Shown here piece after piece: positions 59,561 to 64,000 of a DNA stretch of 64,000 nt (position 1 is the stretch's first letter; each line of letters opens with the position of its first letter). The DNA comes from Welwitschia mirabilis (taxonomy: Eukaryota; Gnetophyta; Gnetopsida; Welwitschiales). A model generated the notes under the pieces. It had not been told where the DNA came from and ran no database searches. It saw nothing but the letters and a program-made list of their open reading frames with translations. The stretch covers positions 150,255,827-150,319,826 of the forward strand of contig JBOZIK010000001.1 of NCBI GenBank assembly GCA_051453625.1. The letters are read 5' to 3'. The position numbers and the translations under genes are program-made.

Positions 59561-60459
59561 GATTGTATGTGATACCACCTTCGTCACCTTTTGCACTACG
59601 TTCAAGTGCCTTGGCCTGCCTCCTTCATGCTATTTTTTTCATTGTGCCTCCGCTATGCTACAAGTACCTCGGCCTTCTCCTTCGTGTTGTGCCTGCACTT
59701 CATTCTAAAAAGCCTTGGCCCCCTTCGTGGCTATCTTTCACACTTTTGCCTGCGCTGCCACTTCGTTGTTGTGTGGCACTCTCCCAACGCTCATGGTGTT
59801 GCACTCTACCAGTGCCTCTGTTTACCCATTACCGCGTTGCATCTGCCTGGCTCCGCTCTTCATCCTGTGATTCCCGTGCACCTCCTGTGATTGCCACTCA
59901 CCTCTTGCGCCTTCTTCTGTGTGACTTCGCGTTGTGCTTGCACTACACAATGCTCTTCCATTGCCTGTGCTGCTCTGCATCTGCACTCCTTGCGTGAACG
60001 ATGCTTTCACTCGTGTCCTCTATCTGCGTCCTTGGCGGGTCTTCTATCAATGCCTTTATCACTCTCTCGGCTCCCTGCCGCCATGTGTTCTGCACGCCGC
60101 CACTGCTCTTGCACTCTCTCGGCTCTCCGCTGCCCTTGCCATTCCTTCGGCTCTTTGACGCGCTCAATGCCCGTCGCCGTGCTCCCACTGTGCTGTGTTT
60201 TTTTCTAGGTGGTTTTACTGTGCAGCTTTTTTTGCTAACACCATTCCTATGCGTCTCCCGCCAATTCAGTCCTCTTGCTTGCTTACACAGTGACTTTGAC
60301 ATCTTCTACGCACTTTTTTTGACTGGCATTTTTTCCGGTGCGACGCCTATGTGGGTCTCTGTGTGCTTGTTGCCGCTCTTGCAGCTCTTCTGCCTGTGTG
60401 CCCTCACTCTTGCAGTTCCTCCGCCCATGTGCGCTCGTTCCTGCCTTCGTGGCCTCTCG
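59561..60459 (+). other. GC-rich leader, copy after LTR c
   Basis: Aligns with 58193-59090, with many C-to-T and G-to-A changes and small indels. It is interrupted by a gap before any hairpin array or gag. Frames such as plus 59548-59997 and minus 59943-60302 reflect the low stop density. Confidence 0.7.
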
Positions 60460-60559
60460 NNNNNNNNNNNNNNNNNNNNNNNNNNNNNNNNNNNNNNNNN
60501 NNNNNNNNNNNNNNNNNNNNNNNNNNNNNNNNNNNNNNNNNNNNNNNNNNNNNNNNNNN
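60460..60559. other. assembly gap (100 N)
   Basis: Falls between the leader and the polypurine tract of the same unit, so gag-pol of this copy is either deleted or unassembled. Confidence 0.95.
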
Positions 60560-60567
60560 ATTTGAGC

Positions 60568-60579
60568 CAAGGTGGAGAT
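60568..60579 (+). other. polypurine tract before LTR d
   Basis: CAAGGTGGAGAT directly precedes TGTTGGG, the classic plant copia PPT/3' LTR junction. It shows that LTR d is a genuine 3' LTR. Confidence 0.85.
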
Positions 60580-60756
60580 TGTTGGGTGTGTGGCTCATAT
60601 TGGGCACACATCCAAATAACAAAGGGTGGTGCCAACCGTTCACCGCCCATAGTATTATGTCAGTTTTACAAATACACTTCATCTATAAAGGCTACTTGTG
60701 TATTTTCTTCGTAGTGGTGTTTTTGCCGTGATCACAGGATGACGCCTCACTTAACA
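60580..60756 (+). repeat. short LTR d
   Basis: 177 bp, TGTTGGGTGTGTGG to TTAACA. The inverted repeat at 60624-60648 has one change in the left arm (GGGTGGTG). TATAAAG at 60684-60690. It has a PPT on its left and a PBS on its right. Confidence 0.88.
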
Positions 60757-60758
60757 AG

Positions 60759-60770
60759 TGGTATTAGAGC
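60759..60770 (+). other. primer binding site after LTR d
   Basis: TGGTATTAGAGC, one mismatch from the initiator-Met site. Confidence 0.9.
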
Positions 60771-61860
60771 GAGCGTTTGTTCAACGCCACCCTCCACTGT
60801 TACCCGCTGCCATCTGTCGCTGCAGTGCACTCTCTGTATCTCCCATTTTTTTTGCCTGCACCTTGCTTTTCAGTATCATCTCTTTGCCTTGGGTTGGTGA
60901 CTTCTTTGGAGCCCTCAACGCCGAGACTGAATGTGACCGTCTCTGTCGCAGACGACAACAAAGGCCCAGAATCGCATCCTCTATCAACCAAGAGTCCGCT
61001 TCTACATTGACATCATACCACATCAACCTAATATTGTTGTGATTTCTCTGTTCTGTGTTTTATCCGCTGCTCTTCCACCTGCGCTTCCCGTGTGCATCTT
61101 GTGTTGGCAATGTCGCTTTGCCAAATTCAACGGCTTGAGCGATCTATCTCGCCCTTTGCTATTGAGTTAGTGGCGTGGTCCTCCTGCCTGTGTTTGCTGT
61201 TCATGTGCGTCATCTTCCGATGCGCATCTGCTTGCGTCACAACCGTCTGCACTTGCTGCTTCTGCCTGGGCGTCTCAGCCTGCCAGTGCGCCTCGGCCTT
61301 CGTGTGCCGTTTGTGCCTGTGTGTCGCGTGCAATCGCGTTGTTGCGGCCTGCATTGACTCACATCGCTCACATCGCTTGTCTCCGCTTGCACGACGGTTA
61401 TCTTCACATCCGCTCGTTATACCTTCCACGTCGCTTATTGTGTTACTGTTGGCCCTCTTCTGCGCATATGCATAGTACTTGCATTGCCTCACGTGCGCCA
61501 TTTGTTTCGCCCTGCTCACGCACTATGTTGTGCCTTCAGGCTCCTGCTACTCTGTTGCGACATTGATCTACTGTCAGCTTGGTTTTTTTTCTCCTGCATG
61601 CTTTGTTGCGCCTTTGGCCTCATGTAAATTCGGTGGTTTCTCCTGCGCTTGCTTGTCTCTCACCCTTCTCTGCGCCTGCCTGCCCAAGATTGGCGCCTGT
61701 TTCGTCGTGCGCAGTCGCACCTTTCTCCTCTGCATGTGGCCTGCGCCTGCATCACCGCCTGCTCTGTCTCCATCTGCACTTGTGTTCTCCTTTTCGCGCT
61801 TGCATTCATTAGGCTGTCTCTATAGGTCCCATCCATCGGGGCATTAACAATACGCAACAA
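60771..61860 (+). other. GC-rich leader of different sequence, after LTR d
   Basis: Same position, length class and composition as the other leaders, but I could not align it to them beyond composition and scattered words. Open frames on both strands (plus 61092-61475 and 61479-61847, minus 61127-61519) give Cys/Leu- or Arg/Ala-rich translations with no known domain. Confidence 0.6.
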
Positions 61861-61867
61861 ATTTTTG

Positions 61868-62010
61868 TTGTATCTTAAAATATTATTTGTTATTTAAATA
61901 ATATTTTTTTTGCTATTTTAGCATTAAAATATTATTTTTTAAATAATATTTTTTTTGCTATTTTAGTATTAAAATATTATTTTCTTTCAAATAATATTTT
62001 ATTATTATTT
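61868..62010 (+). repeat. AT hairpin tandem array, copy 2
   Basis: Three units of the AATATTATTT...AAATAATATT hairpin repeat, ending about 70 bases before the gag ATG. Confidence 0.85.
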
Positions 62011-62079
62011 TTGGGCAAGATACGCCAGCCAACCTTTTGAGCCTATTTTTCTTTCTTCAAAACATAGTTTTTTTTAAGA

Positions 62080-62304
62080 ATGGCCACTGTAATGAAGTTT
62101 GACATTGAAAAATTCGATGGCAAACTGAGTTTTTCAATATGGCGTGTTCAAATGAGGGCTGTTCTCACACAAAACGGATTGAAGAAAGCCTTAGATGGAA
62201 AAGCAAAGCAACCTGAGGCCATGTCTAACGAGCACTGGGATGAGTTAGATGAAAAGGCTTTGACGGCAATTTAGTTATGTTTATCCAAGGAGGTCCTTCG
62301 TGAA
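62080..62304 (+). pseudogene. Tnt1-like gag N terminus, copy after LTR d
   Basis: ATG at 62080 in the context 'aagaatggcc' begins MATVMKFDIEKFDGKLSFSI, then WRVQMRAVLTQNGLKKAL and EHWDELDEKALTAI. It matches the N terminus of Tnt1/Tork gag (family pattern 'K-NG---F--W---M---L---L---L'). A CAG codon has become TAG at 62272-62274, ending the frame after 64 codons. In-frame similarity continues (LCLSKEVLRE) to the gap at 62305. Gag would form the particle. Only this one stop is seen in 75 codons, so the copy is young compared with the rest of the window. Confidence 0.85.
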
Positions 62305-62404
62305 NNNNNNNNNNNNNNNNNNNNNNNNNNNNNNNNNNNNNNNNNNNNNNNNNNNNNNNNNNNNNNNNNNNNNNNNNNNNNNNNNNNNNNNNNNNNNNNN
62401 NNNN
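62305..62404. other. assembly gap (100 N)
   Basis: Left of it is gag; right of it is leader sequence of another copy, so at least the rest of one element and an LTR may be missing. Confidence 0.95.
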
Positions 62405-63284
62405 GGCTGTCTTTCCACACATTTTCCTGCGCTGCCACTCCATTGTTGTGTGGCGCTCTCCCAACACCCATGTCGTTGCACTCTGCCAGCGCCTCTATTT
62501 TTGAGCGTCATCGTGTTATGTCTGCCTGGCTTCGCTCTTTGGTCTGTGCTTCCCGTGCGCCTCCTATGACTACCGCTCACCTCTTGCGCCTTGCGACTGC
62601 ATTGCCGCTGCCTCCAATGTGTACTATGTTGTGTCTGCTTGGCCTGCACCCGTGCTACTGCTTTTGCACGTTCGCCTGCGCCTGTGTGGATCCATCTATG
62701 CCTAAGCTGCTGCCTCGGTCCTTCTAATAGCCTAGTTCTCTGCCGCCCTTGCCATTCCTTCAGCTCTTCGATGCGCTCAATGCCCGTCGCCGTGCTCCCA
62801 CAGCACTATGCTTTTTCTGGGCGGTTTTACTGCGCAGCCTTTTTGCTGACGCCGTTCCTGTGCGTCTCCCACTAATGCGGTTCTTTTGCTTGCTTGCGCG
62901 ATGACTTTGGCGCCTTCTGCGCATTTTTTTTACTGGCATTTTTCGCCGGTGCGACACCTGTGTGTGTCTCTGTGCACTTGTTGCCACTCTCGTGGCTCCT
63001 CTGCCCGCGTGCACTCGCTCTCACGGTTCCTCCGGCCACGTGCGCTCATTCCCGTCTTCACGACCTCTCGCACGCTGCTTACAGCACCTCCACAGTCTCC
63101 CGTGCACTGCTCACAGCACCTCTGCGGTCTCCTGTGTGTTACTCATAGTGCCTCCGCGGTCTCCCGTGCACTGCTCACAGCGCCTTCGTGACCTCTCGGT
63201 GTGCTGCTCACAGTGCCTCACAGTGCGTCTGCGGTCTCCTGTGCTTTTGTCGTGTGCGCTCCCGTCACGCTTCCACCTGGTTTC
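62405..63284 (+). other. GC-rich leader, last copy
   Basis: Begins in the middle of the leader at a point matching 58364 and aligns with the copy after LTR b, except for about 62590-62740, which differs. Its 3' end carries a 32-base minisatellite. LTR and PBS are missing in the gap. Confidence 0.7.
63050..63250 (+). repeat. 32-bp minisatellite in leader
   Basis: The word GTCTCC (or GACCTC) recurs at 63062, 63095, 63127, 63159, 63190 and 63234, with 'ctgctcacag-gcctc' before it, giving steps of 33, 32, 32, 31 and 44 bases. The leader after LTR b has a single equivalent unit near 59086-59120. Confidence 0.82.
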
Positions 63285-63515
63285 TCATTAAAATATTAAT
63301 TTTTTAAAAATAATAGTTTTTTGTTAGTTTAGCATTAAAATATTATTTTCTTTAAATAATATTTTTTTGTTTGTTATTTTAGCATTAAAATATTATTGTC
63401 TTTAAATAATATTTTTTTATTATTGTAGCATTAAAATATTATCTTCTTTTAATAATATTTTTTTATTATTTTAGCATTAAAATATTATTTTCTTTCAAAT
63501 AATATTTTGTTATTA
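63285..63515 (+). repeat. AT hairpin tandem array, copy 3
   Basis: Five units with 'cattaaaatatta' at about 63286, 63333, 63383, 63429 and 63475 (spacing 46-50 bases). Most hold the AATATTATTT/AAATAATATT pair. It starts abruptly where the GC-rich leader ends. Confidence 0.88.
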
Positions 63516-63588
63516 TTTTTGAGCAAGATACGCTAGCCAACCTTTTGAGCCTGTTTCTCCTTTTTTCATAACATTGTTTATTTTAAGA

Positions 63589-64000
63589 ATGGCCACTGTA
63601 ACGAAGTTTGACATCAAAAGATTTGATGGCAAACTGAGTTTTTCAATATGGTGTGTTCAAATAAGGGCTGTTCTTACACAAAATGGATTGAAAAAAGCCT
63701 TAGATGGAAAAGAAAAGCAACCTAAGGCCATGTCTGATGAGCACTAGGATGAGTTAGACAAAAAGGCCTTAACAGCAATCCAGTTATGCTTATCCAAGGA
63801 GGTTCTTCGAGAGGTCGTCAGTGAGACCACCGCTGCTGGTCTATGGCTAAAATTGGAAGCATTGTACATGACGAAAAGCCTCGCCAACAAGCTTCGACTC
63901 AAGGAACGTTTGTTCACCATTCGCATGTTTGAAGGTACTCCTGTTCAAGTACATCTCAATAAGTTTAATTCAATTATAATGGATCTGGAAAATCTTGATG
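63589..64000 (+). pseudogene. Tnt1-like gag, runs off window
   Basis: ATG at 63589 begins MATVTKFDIKRFDGKLSFSI. TAG replaces the conserved Trp codon at 63745-63747 (codon 53; Trp in the copy at 62080). The frame is then open to the window end, with LCLSKEVLREVVSETTAAGL, WLKLEALYMTKSLANKLRL, KERLFTIRMFEGTPVQVHL and NKFNSIIMDLENL, a clear match to the UBN2-type gag domain of Tnt1 (family: W--LE-LY--K-L-NKL-LK--L...EG-----H---F--L---L). About 137 codons are visible, with one stop. Protease, integrase and RT should follow beyond 64000. Confidence 0.9.

Larger units (their letters stand above)
57770..64000 (+). mobile_element. cluster of Tork/Tnt1-like copia copies
   Basis: Several plus-strand copies of one Ty1/copia family follow each other and continue past the window. 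The readable order is: LTR a, gap, LTR b, leader, AT hairpins, gap, LTR c, leader, gap, PPT, LTR d, leader, AT hairpins, gag, gap, leader, AT hairpins, gag. LTRs are about 180 bp with TGTTG...CA ends, followed by TGGTATCAGAGC. Gag resembles Tnt1-type gag, which suggests the Tork lineage. Copies are better preserved than the rest of the window. Because four gaps fall here, copy number and adjacency may be partly assembly artefacts. Confidence 0.8.

Noticed and set aside
61092-61847. Plus-strand frames of 122-127 codons and a 130-codon minus-strand frame in the leader after LTR d
   Set aside because: Same reason: they overlap each other on both strands and resemble no known protein.
1-64000. 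tRNA genes, CRISPR arrays, phage or bacterial defence genes
   Set aside because: TGGTATCAGAGC matches are retrotransposon primer sites, not tRNA genes. Repeats are LTRs and satellites without spacer structure. No prokaryotic gene organisation is present.

Overview
This window is nuclear DNA of a land plant, most likely a seed plant with a repeat-rich genome. I find no cellular protein gene, rRNA, tRNA, CRISPR array or bacterial-type operon. Everything recognisable is LTR-retrotransposon DNA of the Ty1/copia and Ty3/gypsy superfamilies, with plant-type primer binding sites (initiator-Met tRNA TGGTATCAGAGC, or a Tat/Athila-style TGGCGCC... site). Nearly all coding remnants carry many stops and frameshifts, so most insertions are old. 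The species cannot be named from the sequence.

Layout. (1) 1-9.5 kb: very AT-rich, with a diverged direct repeat, a copia RT scrap beside a gap, and a minus-strand gypsy gag with PBS and LTR edge. (2) 9.5-35.6 kb: a minus-strand, Athila/Tat-like gypsy remnant (LTR, PBS, gag, protease, RT, RNase H). Its linker-RT-RNase H segment is tandemly repeated at a 1.8-kb period, with no integrase seen. Into the third RT a 14,131-bp plus-strand Sirevirus-like copia dimer (LTR-internal-LTR-internal-LTR) inserted, leaving a perfect 5-bp duplication CAATG. (3) 35.6-51.1 kb: a minus-strand element with LTRs of 4.17 and 4.14 kb around only 133 bp of internal DNA (PPT and PBS kept), flanked by a perfect TCTAT duplication. 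Its right LTR carries a 7.09-kb minus-strand gypsy insertion (1.35-kb LTRs, gag-like remnants, no visible pol); the left LTR preserves the empty site. (4) 51.1-57.8 kb: mostly featureless AT-rich DNA, with an LTR-like promoter and a poly(A)-tailed fragment; GC rises near the end. (5) 57.8-64 kb: a cluster of younger Tork/Tnt1-like copia copies with very short (about 180 bp) LTRs, a GC-rich 0.9-1.1 kb leader, a tandem array of AT-rich hairpins just before gag, and gag frames with a single stop each. Four assembly gaps fall in this cluster.

The parts do not form a pathway; they form a layered insertion history. The gypsy remnant in (2) predates the Sirevirus dimer, and the giant-LTR element predates the gypsy inside it. 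The most unusual features are the two-part leader of the Tork-like family, the interspersed GGGGTCGACYAGAC motif array in the Sirevirus-like LTRs, the giant-LTR element with almost no interior, and the repeated hairpin motif in the inner gypsy LTRs.
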